Source of the DNA: Epichloe hybrida
Taxonomy: Eukaryota > Ascomycota > Sordariomycetes > Hypocreales > Clavicipitaceae
NCBI GenBank assembly: GCA_019022495.1
Contig: JAFEKR010000023.1
Span: forward strand, 868,001 to 932,000
DNA: 64,000 nucleotides
Direction: 5' to 3'
Notes under the pieces: model-generated
Databases searched by the model: none
Told to the model about the DNA's origin: nothing
What the model saw: only the letters and a program-made list of their open reading frames with translations
Shown here: positions 11,535 to 24,840 of the stretch, in pieces
How positions within the stretch are numbered: the stretch's first letter is position 1
How the letters are laid out: the number at the start of each line of letters is the position of its first letter
Position numbers and translations under genes: made by a program

Positions 11535-14500
11535 CTACTGCTCTGCTTCTCGTGCTGCCAGCCACACTTGGCTCTTGAGAGCCTCGATGGCACTATCTCT
11601 CATCCACCACGCATCGTCACTTGAGCCATGTACTTGGACATTTTCGCTTGTTGATTCATCGAGGTGCCTATCCCCGGCCTTGATGGTGGCCTGGCTGTCG
11701 TGGACACTGGCTGTTCCATGTTCAAGCAGCCTCTCTCGCGCGGCACCCCATTCGAAGAGGAGCTTGGCACCCTCGAGACGTTCCCGGTCGCCACCTTGCA
11801 TTATTCCTCGCTCCATTTCCATTCTTACATCCACCGCAGACCCCACTTCTTGCTCATTTTCATCACTTTCCAGGAGAGCTGCCTTTTCTGCGTAGCTGAC
11901 TCCTCGGAGGTTGTCGAGCTGGAAGATCCATTCTAATGGGTTGTCTGCTTTACCATCGCTGCCCAAGGTCCGAAGCGTCGACGTAAAGGCACCTTCGCGA
12001 GGTGGGCGCCGACGCAGATATATGCTCTGCGTTCGGGCAAAGGCTTTCTGTAGCTCAATATTGGAGAAGTCTAGTTCCACGTCCCAGAATTGCGGACCAC
12101 ATGATGTTGACAGGCTGGATATTTGGTCCAGAGGGGGCAGGAGACAAGGAGTGCTGCGGTGCAGGATGTGCTCCGAGGAAGAGTCTTGCTTCATCTTGAT
12201 TTGCACTGTTACAGACACAGGTTGTCCCGTCAAGACATCCTTTGCGACCAAGCAGCGCTGTTCGGTCGCCAAAACCCAGAAATGGCGGAAGGCTTGTAAG
12301 TGTGATCGGTTGTCCATGACACTGGTCGGAAAGATGGGATAAAAGGCAACTAGCAAAGCTGCAATTGCCATGTCACTGGTACCAAAGGTCACAGTTCCGC
12401 AGCCTAGGAACAAAGATCCAATGGCCAGATGAGCCGCAAGGTGTGATCCATAAGGAATGTCAGGGTTGTCACGACCGTGAAGAGAACGGAGACGTCTTAA
12501 AACGGAAATGTCTCCTGTGCCAGCCATGACAATTGAGCATGATAGCGCCAGTATATCCTGACACATTCTGGCGTTTGACCTCGCGAGCTCTTCATCGTAG
12601 CAGGGCGCCGCGTCCGTATGACCTCCCGACGCGGCCTCGATGCTTGAAATGCGCATGAATTGATCTAAATAGTGTAAGAGAAGATCTCGAACCTTGATAG
12701 AAGCACTGCCGGAAAATCGTAAAGCTATGGAAAAGCAAATTCCAGTGAGGATGCTATAGAATGGAAGGTCTATCGAGCGCAGCTTGGAGATGTTTTGCAG
12801 CCTGTGTCGAGGCCGATACGGGCCCGGAAGGTTGCCTTTAATCCAGGAGAAACTAGGCTCGATCTTCGACCACAGAATCAAGTTTTTGGTCACGGTTCGA
12901 AGAAGTAGAATGTCTGGGCGGACATAATCAAACTGGAGAACCGAGTCAGGCACGTCGACTTTTCGGGCCACTATTTGATCCTCAGACTTCATGAATATCA
13001 GGGCAATAGCCATGACCGCACCCGCCGAAGCTCTGTCAAGAATGTGGACAATCTCAACATTTTTGGTAGCCGTAGCATGCGCAATAAGTTTTTCCGTGAG
13101 CCTCATGTCATGGAGCCCCTTCAAATCACCTCCTTTACCCAAGTTTACGAATCCGAGGGCAAAACCGGCAGCAAGACGGTAGCACTCACTCCTGAGAGGC
13201 TCCTCTTCGTCTTCTTCATCAATGTGCTCAATTTCGGAGAGCATGATCTCACTCATGCGCCTGTGTTGACTGTTGCAATAGAGAAGACCAATGCCCATAA
13301 TGCCAGAAGTTTGGGTCAGCGGCGAAAGGTTTAATTCGGCAGCACCACGTGGAAGCATACGTGTCGCATGAACAGAAAGCAATCGCGTGATTAGAGAATC
13401 CATAGTGCCCATATAAGAGGCCGCCAAACCCAAAAGAAGCCCGATGGAGGTCATTGTGTGTTTAGGGGTAAGATATTTGAATGCCACCCATTTGGCCACA
13501 CCCTTGAGATGTCCGTTGAGGCCCAACGCTAGCAAGAAACCGGCGTGTCGATTGCTGAGCTCTTGTGCTGGTTTGTTGTATAAAATCCAAGAGGTGTCGA
13601 TTCCCTTCGCCTGTGGCGATATGGCTAAGCCAGCAGCAACTCCTTGATGGAAGAACCCCCAGCAAACTTTTTCCTCGGTGAAGAGAGCCTTGTCAACCCC
13701 AACCGTCACATTCGTCGGCTTCACTATGCAATTCAAGTTGAATCCTCCGATGTGGAACTTTTGCGTAATGAGAGGGAAGCGCAAACCGTAGTACAGTAGC
13801 GCACGTCCCGCTGGAATCGCCAATGTCCCATTAGCTATCCTCGATACCAACTCCTTTTGCTTTTCTAGATACTCGCTCTCTGGGCAAGCCGGGTCAGGAT
13901 TCAACCGAACGACCCGCGCCTTGTGAGTCGATAGCAAGTCCTGTGCTTCGTTCAAGCGACGATCATCTTTGAAGAGGGTTCGTATTACAGCCTGGCGCTC
14001 TGTGCCTTCGCCCTCGTCATGCCCAATGTTGTTAGCCTCTTCCACGCTCTGACAAAGGAGCTTAAAGTCTCCAGTGGCCATGTGAGTGGGCGCCAAAATA
14101 TTAGCTAGAGCATGACGAGGCTTCCTGTTTGGTTTGACGATCAGACTGATGTCGCTTCGCTTCACCAGATCCAATAATTCATTAGACCACCCAGATGGTG
14201 GATGCGGCTGACAAAGTGAGATGGCATCCTGAAGCGGCACTAACACCGCCTCTGGAAGAGTCTCGAGCACGAAGCTGGTAAAACCGCAGTCTCGCATTGC
14301 TTCCACCATCTCGACTGCCGTGGACTTGGGTTTGATTACCTTGAAGAATCGTTTGAACATGAGCGTCCGAGTCGTGATGAAGTCCCACCTTTTGTCCTGA
14401 AGCTTGTCGGTCTCAGACACACGAGAGCTCGCGTGATAAATGTCGGCGGGAGTGAGACAAGGCTTTCCACGTACACCGGAAAGACGGCATTGAATCCACT

Positions 14501-17415
14501 CTAGGACATCTGGGCGGACTGGGGGTTGCGGAATCGGCGGATTCAAGTTGAGCTCTAATGAGGAAGTTAGTTGCCCCTTGCACGTTGCACTGTCTGTCCG
14601 AGGTGTGGCAGTTACCTGAGTCGTGGCCTGGATCAACATCTTCTTGGATGCCCAATTCGTAAATCGATGAGAAGTCGTACCACTTGAGCCACCGCGCGAT
14701 CTGACAAAGTAATACTCTGAGATCGGTTCTGCCAGGAGAAAAATATTCAGGTGTCGTTATGTCTAGTTTTTGCTCATCCAATAGGAGATGTAAAGCCATG
14801 AAAATGTCAACAGCTGCCTTGCGTCGGGTTTCAGGCGATCTAGCGAGAGATGTAGGCATGTAACCATGCAAGCCCATGATGGCGTCTCCCGAAGCAGTAT
14901 TGATGTACTCCTTTGCTAAAGTAATGTGCCTGGTAAGAAAGCTTGGAGTAATGAGAGGGTCGCTCTGAGAAGATGAGATGTCATCGTGATCTTCATCCAG
15001 GGCCCATTGCCATCCTGTGTTCATCATCCAGGTTGGACAACCCAGTGAATTTGCTGCTTCCCCTAGTTCCAGCGCTCTCCAGTCCTCCGATCCTCGAATT
15101 GCACCGAAAGATGCCGAGGCTGGTCTGCGCTTACGAATTGGTAACCGCGTCGAACTCAAGGGGGCACTCTCATTACGCCCTATATTGAGATAGGAAGCCA
15201 AAAGCAGAACAGTTACCGCGGACCATTCATCATCAGGATTGTTATCGTTTTTACCCTGAAGCCATTGCATGATATGCAGCCAACCTGCATGAAGACGACA
15301 TCCGAGAGCTTCGGGAAGAATGCTTTTACAGATATCCAAGACTTTACTGACTTGAGGACACGTCGGTTGAAGTCAATCTGTAACTTGTGTAGACGACCGT
15401 GCTTGTCAATCAATCTTCCGCGTCTTCGTGGATGACGAATGCTGCCGCCATGAGTGAGAATGACCTCTGATTTCCTGTGTTTTACATCTCGACTGCCTCT
15501 ATACTGCTCCTCGTGTCTTCTACGAACAATGAAAGAGAAATCTTGGTGAGTTCCCAGGGAGCTCGCTAAGTTCTGCTGTCCATCCTTGGAATCTGATAAA
15601 ACCAAGATGGCAGAGATCTCATCAACGCTTTTGAACCTTCCACTGCTGCCCCGGTAACACAGAGACAAACGAGTGTCCGGTTTCTCGCTTCCCAGGCGCA
15701 GTGGCGACCAAGTCGGATCTGACCTGTGCTTTCACGAACAGTGTTATCATCTGCAGACGCTTCTCTAGCGGTTCTTGTATCCCGATGAGCAATTGAACTC
15801 GGTGATGCTCATCCAACGCAAAACGAGGCGCAGTGAGAATGAAGACCTTGGTTTGACCCCGAGCGGGAAGGGAAGATGTAGAGTACCGAACATTAGAACT
15901 GTCCAGGGCGATTGTCTGAATCCTAGTAAATTTGATCTCATGTTGTAATCCGTCAAAATCATGATCATCGAGTCCCATTTTATGCAGCCCCTCATCTAAA
16001 CCTACGTCGATAGGAGCTTCGAGCAAGCTGCCCAGACTCGGATGAATGTGTTGGTGAAAACTGGAGCTGGAGCGACCATGGTAACTGCCATGTGACTCGT
16101 TTCGTTTGAAAACTCCCGTCGTAGAGATATGAGGCTGATCCGCAAACAAATTTCTATCGTGGGACGCGGATAAGTCTGCTCGAGCCAGCATTGAACTCAA
16201 GCGGCGAGAACTTCGGCGCGTAACGCCAGCTCCTTCTTTGTCCTGTTGCTCTAGTGAAGATACCAAATCCAAGGGCTTTTCAATTTTCTCGCTTTTGCGT
16301 TGGCGTTTACCAGGTAAAGGAACCCCAACACTTTCCCGAGGATTTTGCGGCGCAGGCGTCGAGGTTCCGCTTGTGAAGCCTGGGGGAGGCATGGAACTCC
16401 TGCGCCTATTCGCCTTGTTGTTCAACTTTTTCTGATGACCGATGAATGGATCTTCGTGCTTCAGATATTTCAAGCTCCATACTGTGTACGATCCACATTC
16501 TCTGTTGATGGTGACGGCTAAGATCAATGGTTCGTCTGGAGTTATGGTACCCGTTGCCGGTAAATCAATTTGTTCTACATGGAGAATTTCTTCTGCAGGA
16601 TCGATAAATGACAGCCTTTCAGATTTGGCCTTGCGTATCTGACGCCGACTGTCAAGTCCTCGGTCACCGACAATGAGTCCAATATCGGACAAGGGATCTG
16701 TCAGGGCCACGAGTCGCGGCCAATGTGACTGCTGCTGTTCCAATGGCGCATCCCACATACTTTCCAATGTCAAGCCAGGTCCGAAATATAGCGGTTTTGG
16801 CTTACCTAGGCCCTCGACGGAAAAAGCAGTCTGTTGCGAGCTATTCAGTGCAGTGATCTGAGAAGACATGAAGGAGTTGGGCGGAACTCGTGGGAACTTT
16901 AAAGATATCGGTGCCACGCTCTCTGCTTTTTGCTTCCTTTGAATGATGACTCCCAACGGTCCCGCGCAGGCAGATTCGACCTCAAATGGCATATGAACAA
17001 TATGACTGGCGCTGGAAAGGAAGAAGATGTGTGCCTGAGTCTTGAGAAACACCACTAAAGCTTTCTCCAGCTTGGGCGTGGTGAAATGGCTCGAATGGGA
17101 GCCGCTGTGCTCGCTGCGCACATGCCGTGCTTCATCCTGAGAAGTTGGAAAGTAGGCCAAAAGGGCCTGGGTGATTGTCTCCTTCTCGAGTGTAAACTTG
17201 AAGGTTTTCCGAAAGATGCCTCCACGGCACCAGATGACGCAGTCTCGGGTGGTTAAAAGCTCGTCTTCTGCCAAAGCTTCGTCTTTTTCTTTTCCATCCG
17301 CAGTGATGTCCCAAGCGTAGGAGCTCGGGGGAGCATCGGGAGGCAGCACCTGCTCTTCGATGGCATGGCGCAGCCCTGACGGATGATGCAGCCCGAGGGA
17401 CCTTACCGATGCCAT
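11535..17415 (-). CDS. APC1: Anaphase-promoting complex subunit 1, with reading-frame breaks
   Basis: APC1 is the largest scaffold of the APC/C ubiquitin ligase that drives mitotic exit. The start is the ATG at 17415 (MASVRSLGLHHPSGL), not the upstream glycine-repeat ATG at 17595, because fungal Apc1 begins this way. Residues 1 to about 570 form the N-terminal beta-propeller-like part. A 61-nt intron at 14615-14555 joins GHDS to ELNLNPPIPQPPVRPDV. The C-terminal part (14554-11535, about 1005 residues) is open and holds the proteasome/cyclosome repeats, for example around GFLLALGLNGHLKGVAKW, and ends WMRDSAIEALKSQVWLAAR. Between 15700 and 15365 the conserved protein jumps among all three frames at least four times. 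At least three of the jumps can be read as missing single bases. Either the sequence is faulty here or the gene is damaged. About 1940 residues would result if continuous. Confidence 0.85.
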
Positions 17416-17838
17416 GTTGCCTTTGATGAGACAAGGTTGAATTGAAGACGGAATCGCGTGTGGACGCGCATGATGATTATTACGACGATCAAGATTCAAG
17501 ACCCAACTAATAGGACCTCCACCACCTGCACCACCTGCACCACCTGCACCACCTGCACCACCTGCACCCACTTGTACAGTGACAGGTGTAGGCAACGCAC
17601 AGTGGGGTGTACCTATCCAATGCGGCCGGGGCGTTGATGAGCCCGTGACGTCGTCTGGTTACTGGAAGCTACCTAGGATCATCAACGCCCCGACACGCAT
17701 TCCCTTCAACACAACTCGGAAGCCTTTGCGATTGTCGCCTCATTCTGCGACACTGCCCACCGGATCCTGCTCGCCGACCGGTGTTTTTTTTTCGCAAGTC
17801 GGCAAAAGACGCATGATGTCACCCACGTCGTCGGCACA
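17416..17838. promoter_or_regulatory. Divergent promoter of APC1 and VPS41, with 9-bp tandem repeat
   Basis: A 423-bp gap between two divergent start codons must hold both promoters. At about 17518-17567 there are five copies of the 9-mer CACCACCTG. It creates a chance glycine-rich extension in frame with APC1, which I do not treat as coding. Confidence 0.6.
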
Positions 17839-20800
17839 ATGACAGACCAGTCCGACCCCAGTGCTGATGACGATGGACAACATTCGAAGCCGAAGCAAGC
17901 TCTGAGCGGCAATGTCAAAGGCAACCCGATTGGCGGCTCAAATACTTCCATAGCCAATGACCCTGATACTGTCGGGGTTGGCTCAGTGATGGAGCCAATT
18001 GACGAAGCGCCACGGGTGACGCAGAATGTAGAGGATGGCGAGGGCGAGGACGAAGAGGAAGAGGAAGAAGAAGAAGAAGAGGATGAAGAAGAGGATGAGG
18101 AAGAGGAGGACGAGGACGAGGACGAAGACGACGATGAAGATGAAGACGAGGAACCACGGCTCAAATATGCGCGTCTGACACAGAACATGAGTGGGCTATA
18201 CAGGAATGGCGATGCGACGAGCACATTCGTAGTTGGAGGAAATAAAATGGTTCGCAATGCATCCAGCTTTTGCAGTATTGCTTGGTCTAGCTGTGCTAAC
18301 TCTTGAGCAGATCATTGGAACTCACAACGGCAATATTGTACGTGTGCAGCCCTACGTCACGCCCGTTGAGAAGATTTAATGAGTTAACACCGCTGCCAGC
18401 ACGTAGTTCAACTACCAACTCTTCTGCCGCTACGAGTTTACCATGCACACTCAGCGTCTGTGACGAACATATCGATATCGCCGCACCCTCCCCCGCTGTC
18501 CAACGAACGGTTAGAACCGGCAAAACAACTACAGAAATCTCAGACTCAACAGAATACCCGGCCAGATGCATCTCCAGCAGGAACTTCCAGACGACCCAAG
18601 GAACCAACACAATTACCCCGAACTCCCTCCAATGACATTTACATTGCCACTTCTTCAATGGACGGTAACGTTTGCGTACAGTCGCTTCTAGATGCCAAGG
18701 ACGTCCATCTCCGAAACTTTGCCCGTCCAGTGCAGGCTGTGTCCCTATCGCCAGAGTTCAAATCTGACCGTACTTACCTCTCGGGTGGTTTGGCCGGCCA
18801 ATTGATCCTCACAGTGGGTGGTGGTCAGGGCAGGAGTACCTCTACGACCACTGGGACCGCTGTTGCCGCTGCGTCTGGGTGGTTAGGAAGCATGGGCCTT
18901 GAAAACAGTAGCGGTAAAGATACCATCCTTCACTCGGGTGAAGGCACCATTAGCAGTATCAAATGGTCTCTCTCTGGAAAATATGTAGCCTGGCTGAATG
19001 AATACGGCATCAAGTTCATGCGTTCCAAGCTTCATCTTGATAACGCTAATTCCGAAGGCGCATGGCAGCGGATCGGACATTGCGACAGACCACATACTGA
19101 GGAGTGGGAGACGATGGCGAGCGTTTGGAAGGGTCGCGTGGAGTGGGTTGATGAGAAGGCCATCGAGAATGATGAGTCGCAACTAGCTGGCGATGACACA
19201 CCGAATCAGGCTGCATCTGCTTCCAAGAAGACCATGGAGAGGCTCATCGTTGGTTGGGGAGGCACAATTTGGATTATTCACGTACACCACGGCGCTTCCG
19301 GCGTTGGAGGACATGGTCATGAGAAGCCTTTTGGTCGAGCAGAAGTCGCCAAGATGTAAGTTGTTTTCCTGCTTTCAACTGATGCAGGTAATGAATCGCT
19401 GACCGGAATCAAAGTCTGCGAATGGACTGCATTATTGCGGGACTGTCATTATATACCCAGAGCACTTTGTTAGTCCTAGCATTTTGCCCAGCAGAAGATG
19501 ATGAGAACGGAGAACCAGAAAAACCGCCAGTCCGTGGGCACAAATCAAGACTTTCGTCGGGATCAGCTGGAAGCGAGCCCGCGGGTAGAATGCGCCGACG
19601 GCAGAACAATCAACCCCCGGAACTGAGGCTTATTGACCTTGACTCACAAATAGAGGTTGATAAGGATCGACTTGGAGTCAGTCGCTTCGAGCGGTTAGGT
19701 GCAGCTGACTACCACCTCGGTGTACTTCCAGCACATTCAGCGGCAACTGCCGTGGCTTCCAGAGGCGCGTTAGAGACTCTCGCGGGACTAGGGAATGATA
19801 TGTGGAATGTTGCAATCAACCCGAAGTCTCTTTTCAGCTCCGGTGCCAGCATCAGGAGCAAAGATAGCAGGGAGGATGCTGCATCGGTGTCACGAACTGC
19901 AAGCACTGCTGGGACAATACGACATGGGCAGGGCAAGCACTCCGGTCCGGTAACTATTCATCCAAGCTTGACTAAGCCCGGCATCAAATTATTCATTCAC
20001 AGCCCTTATGATTGTATCCTCGGGACGAAGAGAGATTTAGCCGACCACTTGGCATGGCTTGTTGAACACGAACAGTACCAACAAGCGTGGGAGCTTTTGG
20101 ATGAGAACCCTGACATAATATCGGCTGCGCCTGGAAAGTTTTCAGATGTAACGCTCCCGGTGGCGTCGAAACGGCCAGCTATCCCCGATGACTTCTTCGA
20201 CGGCGATTCCATCGCGGACTCCACGCAAGAGAACGTGTACTCATATGCTGCGAAAGAGAAGAGGCGCATCGGTGAGCTGTGGATTCAGCAGCTTATTGAA
20301 GACGACAACTGGGAATCGGCTGGAGAGGTGTGCGGAAAGGTGCTGTGCACTCCTGATCGATGGGAAAAGTGGGTGTGGACATTCGCGGGAGCCAAACACT
20401 TTGATGAGATTACACCCCATATTCCGTCAAAGCCCTTGCATCCCCGTCTTCCGACGACGATATACGAGGTGGTGCTGGGGCACTATGCCCAGAACGACAA
20501 GCCTCGCTTCAGGGAGTTGCTTGATAGATGGCCTCCCGAGTTATTTGACGTGAGCACCATCACGACAGCGTTGGAGAATCAACTAAGGTTCAGGGATGTT
20601 CAAGAAGACAGTGTCGAAGATGGTAAGAAAGGTAGAGATTGGTCGATTGTGATGCAGAGTTTGGCTCAACTTTACGAGGCCGGTGGACGCTACCGAGATG
20701 CTCTGAAGTCTTACATCAAACTCCAAGACGCTGATTCGGCATTTCGACTCATTCGAGAGCGGCATCTTGCCGAGGCCGTCGTAGACGACATCCCAGGATT

Positions 20801-22020
20801 TATCAGCCTCAGAGTGCCGTCCACTAAATCACAGCCTGTTAATGAAGCTGACCTGGCGGAGGCAACTTCTGAGGCTATTACTCTGCTAGTAGACGAGGCG
20901 CAACACGGCCTTGTCCGCACTGATGTTGTTGTGGAGCAGCTCAAGGCCAAGAAGCTTAACTTGTACTTGTACTTCTATCTCAAGGGTTTGTGGAAGGGAC
21001 AAGGTATTCGAGAACACTCCACGGAGAATATGGACCGATTGGTCCTGGACAGTCAGTCTCTGGTGGACGACTACGCTGACTTGGCCGTGCATTTGTTTGC
21101 AATGCACGATCAACGTACTCTGATGGAATTTCTCAAGTCGTCAACATCGTATACATTCGAGAAGGTAATGCAATTTATGCAATCTATCAATGCTACGTAT
21201 TCGACAATTACGTTCTCATGCTGACGAATACTAGGCTGTACAAGAGTGCGAGGCTCATTCGTACTACGACGAACTGGTGTTTCTGTACTCCAAAACCGGC
21301 CAAGTGAAGCGAGCTCTGTATCTCATCATCGACCGGTTGAAAAACGTGCAGAAGGCAATCGAGTTCGCCAAAGAGCAGGACGATCCAGACCTCTGGAACA
21401 ATCTTCTCGACTACAGCATGGACAAGCCAAATTTTATACGGGCAATGCTAGAGCAGGTGGGCACCGCAATCAATCCCATTACCCTCGTGAGAAGAATCCC
21501 CGAAGGGCTCGAAATCCAGGGCCTCAGAGAGGGACTTGCGCATATGATGAAGGAGCATGAGCTGCAACATAGCATCAGCTCGGGAGTGGCCAAAGTTTTG
21601 AGAAGCGAGCTCGCTGCGGCACAGAACGAATTAAGGGCGGGCCAACAACGGGGGATCAAATTCCAGGTGGTTCAGCCAGGGAGCGATAACTTTTCGACGG
21701 CGGTACACAAAGAGCAGGCGAGCAACGAAAAGGGAGGTGTCGAGGGCCTGCAACACGGCCATGGGACCTCTCAGCCCGGGAGTTGCGCAGCCTGCCGCGA
21801 GACACTGACTGAGTACGAAACGGAAACAGTTCTCGGATTTGCCTGCGGCCATGCCTTTCACGTCAGTCATCTGATGGAGCTCATTGACAAGGGCAGAAAG
21901 GTAGATGTCGACCTTGGTGGGGAATCCGGCGGAAACACACGATACTCGGTTGGGATGAAAGTGATGCGAGCCAGATTACTACGAGATAAAGTGGGAGAAG
22001 GGTGTCCAGTTTGTCCCTGA
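17839..22020 (+). CDS. VPS41: Vacuolar protein sorting protein Vps41 (HOPS complex)
   Basis: Five exons encode 1309 residues: 17839-18249, 18311-18337, 18400-19355, 19415-21164 and 21235-22020. Four introns of 59-70 nt have good borders; exon 2 is only 27 nt (IIGTHNGNI). Vps41 is the HOPS subunit that binds Rab7/Ypt7 and tethers membranes for fusion at the vacuole. An acidic D/E tract (about residues 70-110) precedes the WD40 beta-propeller, which starts near PRLKYARL and includes IYIATSSMDGNVCVQS. A long helical clathrin-heavy-chain-repeat region follows. The C-terminus carries a RING-type zinc motif with SCAACRE, FACGHAFHVSHL and GCPVCP. Frames are consistent across all junctions, with no breaks. 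The start follows CACAATG. It is divergent from APC1. Confidence 0.95.
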
Positions 22021-22675
22021 GAGCAGCACACAGCATACTTGTAATAATGTGCTTCCATACATGAGCAGCCTTGACGGGGGCGGGCAGGCAGACCAACACC
22101 TAGTCGAGCATACTGTCCCCGATAATGCCAGTGTCGTCTTTGTCGTTGTTATTTTCAGTTTACGTCTGCTTTAAATAATGGTGGATGGTGTACCCTCACG
22201 TTGGCTTAAAAGGGCATTTTTTATGTGTGTGCCTATTGTCAGGGAGTTGGTAGGAGTCAAGGTCGACAATGACACCAAATGTCGACTGTTAGAGTTTTAT
22301 TCGCAAGGTCATGTAGACAAATATCAAGGGGGGAAAAGTGGTAGTGTGAATAAACAATTGATTGATTTCAGATGCGTATACAAGCATCTATCTAGTCTAG
22401 CTACAAGTGCTTTTCTTTCTTATTATTCATGTCGCGCCACGTCGACAGCTGCCAAATTCCAAATGTCAAATGCAAAACCTTGGTATATTCCCTTGCGTCA
22501 TGATGAGCCGCAAAAAATGCCTGAACGATGAAGAAGAAAGAAAACCAATTACATATGCTCAGCTCAAGTCGTTGACTTGGTCCAACCAAGTCGCCAGCCT
22601 CGGGGGGATGGTGAAAGCAACGAGCTGGAAAGCAAGAAAAAAAAAAGGGGGAGGGAGAAAAGTTCTGTCTCCCCT
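22021..22675. other. Convergent spacer between VPS41 and the GPI-protein gene
   Basis: This holds the 3'-UTRs of two convergent genes. An A run lies at about 22637-22646 near the 3' end of the minus-strand gene. There is no supported coding frame. Confidence 0.55.
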
Positions 22676-23398
22676 TTACAAGAGAACGGCGACAGCGAGG
22701 ATGGCGGCTCCCCAGGCGGCTCCGGGGAAGGCCTTGATACCGGCGGCGGCGGCGGCGGTGAGAGCAGTGGTCGGCACCGCGGGAGCACCAGTGGGAGACA
22801 GCTGCGTGGCAGTGGTCGCGGGCTCAGTGACTTCAGTGCCATAGCTGGAGGAAGCGTTCGTGGGCGAGGGCGCCTCGGTGCTGGGGGCCATGCCGGAAGT
22901 AGGGACCGAGAATGGAGTAGGGATGGGAACAGACTCGATGGCAGGGTTGGTTGTCTCGATGGGAGCGGCAGAAGATGCGGATTCTTGCGAGGGAGGGGCA
23001 GCAGCAGATGTCACGACGGACATCTGGCACTGGGTGTTCATGACGACGGTGCAGTAGTTCATGGAAACGAGGAGAGCACCTGAGTTGGGGCGCATTAGTC
23101 ACATGTTGTCAGACAGGAGAGAATTCGCCGTGTGTTTCATCCCACCACGGACGGGCGTTTGACTTACCATTCGAGGTGGTGGTTCCCACGGGCGAGGGCT
23201 GAAGAGTCTCGGTAGACTGGGCGTTGGCTAGTGTCCGAATCGTTTAGTGTTACTTTTTCCATCTTGCGTCTTGACGAAACCCGGGGTTTGGAAAGGGGCA
23301 AGCAACGACTTACACAAAGACTGGGCCAAGCCACTCGTAGCAAAGGCGCCCAAGAGAGCAACAGCACCCGTAAAGACAGTCATCTTGGAGGCAGACAT
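22676..23398 (-). CDS. Small secreted, probably GPI-anchored surface protein
   Basis: Three exons, 23398-23314, 23227-23168 and 23079-22676, encode 182 residues. The introns are 86 nt (donor GTAAGT, acceptor CACTAG) and 88 nt (donor GTAAGT, acceptor AACTCAG), and all phases agree. The protein starts with a signal peptide, TVFTGAVALLGAFATSGLAQ. A short region with two cysteines follows (MNYCTVVMNTQCQM), then a long Ser/Thr/Pro/Ala-rich stalk. It ends in a hydrophobic tail (AAWGAAILAVAVLL) preceded by small residues, as expected for GPI attachment. I recognise no named family; it looks like a fungal cell-surface mannoprotein. The leader holds a TG microsatellite and an A run. Confidence 0.75.
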
Positions 23399-24552
23399 TT
23401 TATCGAAGAGATTGTCTGAGAAAAAAATTGTGTGCCGTTCGAAATTGACCGTGGTAAGTCGAGGGGAAAAGAAAAAAAAAAAAAAGGCAAAGATAGACCT
23501 GTATCCTGTGTGAGTGGAAAAGTGTATGTGTGTGTGTGTGTGTGTGTGTTGCTGAGGCGAATCAAGGAGGAAAGTCTTGAAGAGATGAGTGTTTCTGATG
23601 TTGAAGGAGGTTGATTGAACAGGGCGGGTTCGGTCCATGACTTTAATATGAAAAATCAGGAAGGGGTTGAGCGTGAGCCCCTTCGAGGGAGGCAAAGTGC
23701 CTGGAATGGCATAAAGTAGAGAGGAAGCCAGTCGGAAATCCACCTGGGAACCACGACAAGAATTCGATACCAAGAAGTTGTAGACATAAAATCAGGGACT
23801 GGAACTTGGAAAGGCAATAAAGGCGCTCATTTTTAGCGATTCTAAAGGGAAATGTCTCCGACGTACCTTTGGATGTGTGTGCTCGTGATGACGGTCTGGG
23901 ATGGTGGGGGTGGATGGTGAAAGGGAGAAAGAAATGTGTTGAAGAAGTCTTTCTTTTGGGAGGGAAAAAAAGGAAAAAAAAAATCAAGCTTCTTTGTATA
24001 GAATGCGCAAAAGATTTTGTATGGAACGCCGAGGAATAGTGAATCCGCCAAGAATGACGGACGCGGGTTGGGCAAGGGATTCGCGGGCGAGCAGCTGCGT
24101 TTGTTTGCTGGCGCCGTGGTTTACAGCTGCCAGGTGGGTGGCAGGGCGGCTGGTGCCCAATGCAATCGACGCTTTCTGTTTGTCACGCGAGGCACGCGAG
24201 GTGAGGTGATGTGATGCTCAGCTCGTGGCGAGTGACGAGATGGGTTGTTTGTCGATGCGCGGGTGGCCGCACGGCACACGGCACACGGCATACGGCACAC
24301 GGAGATGCTGATTGTCGGGCAATGTCTCATTTCATTGTCGAGCAAATATTTTCTTGACGGACAATGGGCCCGTCTTGTTGTTTAAAGTGGTCTCGCAAGT
24401 CGCTGAATCAACCATGATCTGCTCTCAGTCGAAAGGTCTTAGATTCATTGTACACGGTACTATTCACGGCATCGCCAACTAAAACAAGCCCTAGCGACAT
24501 TATTAAACAATATTCTGCACTTCATTCTTCGCTTCGGGACGGAGGCTCTACA

Positions 24553-24588
24553 CACGTGTATAACGCGTAAGTTCACGTGTAACACGTG
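24553..24588. promoter_or_regulatory. Cluster of three CACGTG palindromes with one ACGCGT
   Basis: CACGTG occurs at 24553-24558, 24574-24579 and 24583-24588, and ACGCGT at 24563-24568, all within 36 bp. CACGTG is the core site of fungal bHLH factors (Pho4, Cbf1 and SREBP types) and ACGCGT resembles the MCB cell-cycle box. The nearest gene 5' end is the GPI-protein gene, 1.15 kb away. Binding is inferred, not shown. Confidence 0.4.
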
Positions 24589-24840
24589 TACCAAGTTCTG
24601 TCCAGTGTTCACCATGTCTGCCCAAGTTGCCGTAACGTGGGTGGACAAGGAGCAAAACGAAGGTTCGCAGTGAAGTAAAAGTCTCGATCCGGTCGGAAAC
24701 GGAAGCAGAGAGATTCTTCGACAACGCGCTGCATCAATACCTAGCATCTATCATGTAGAAACAAACCTTGGCAAAAACAACCCACCCCTTCTCCTCCCTC
24801 CCTTCCTGCCGAAAATTGATTTGAAAAGCTGGCATTTTGA

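Noticed and set aside
15365..15700. Several tiny introns explaining the APC1 frame changes
   Set aside because: The conserved peptides abut with no room for introns of normal length (about 50 nt or more), and no GT..AG pairs fit the four junctions.
17416..17595. N-terminal extension of APC1 from the ATG at 17595
   Set aside because: It would be encoded by a 9-bp tandem repeat giving glycine/alanine runs, and the family N-terminus starts at 17415.
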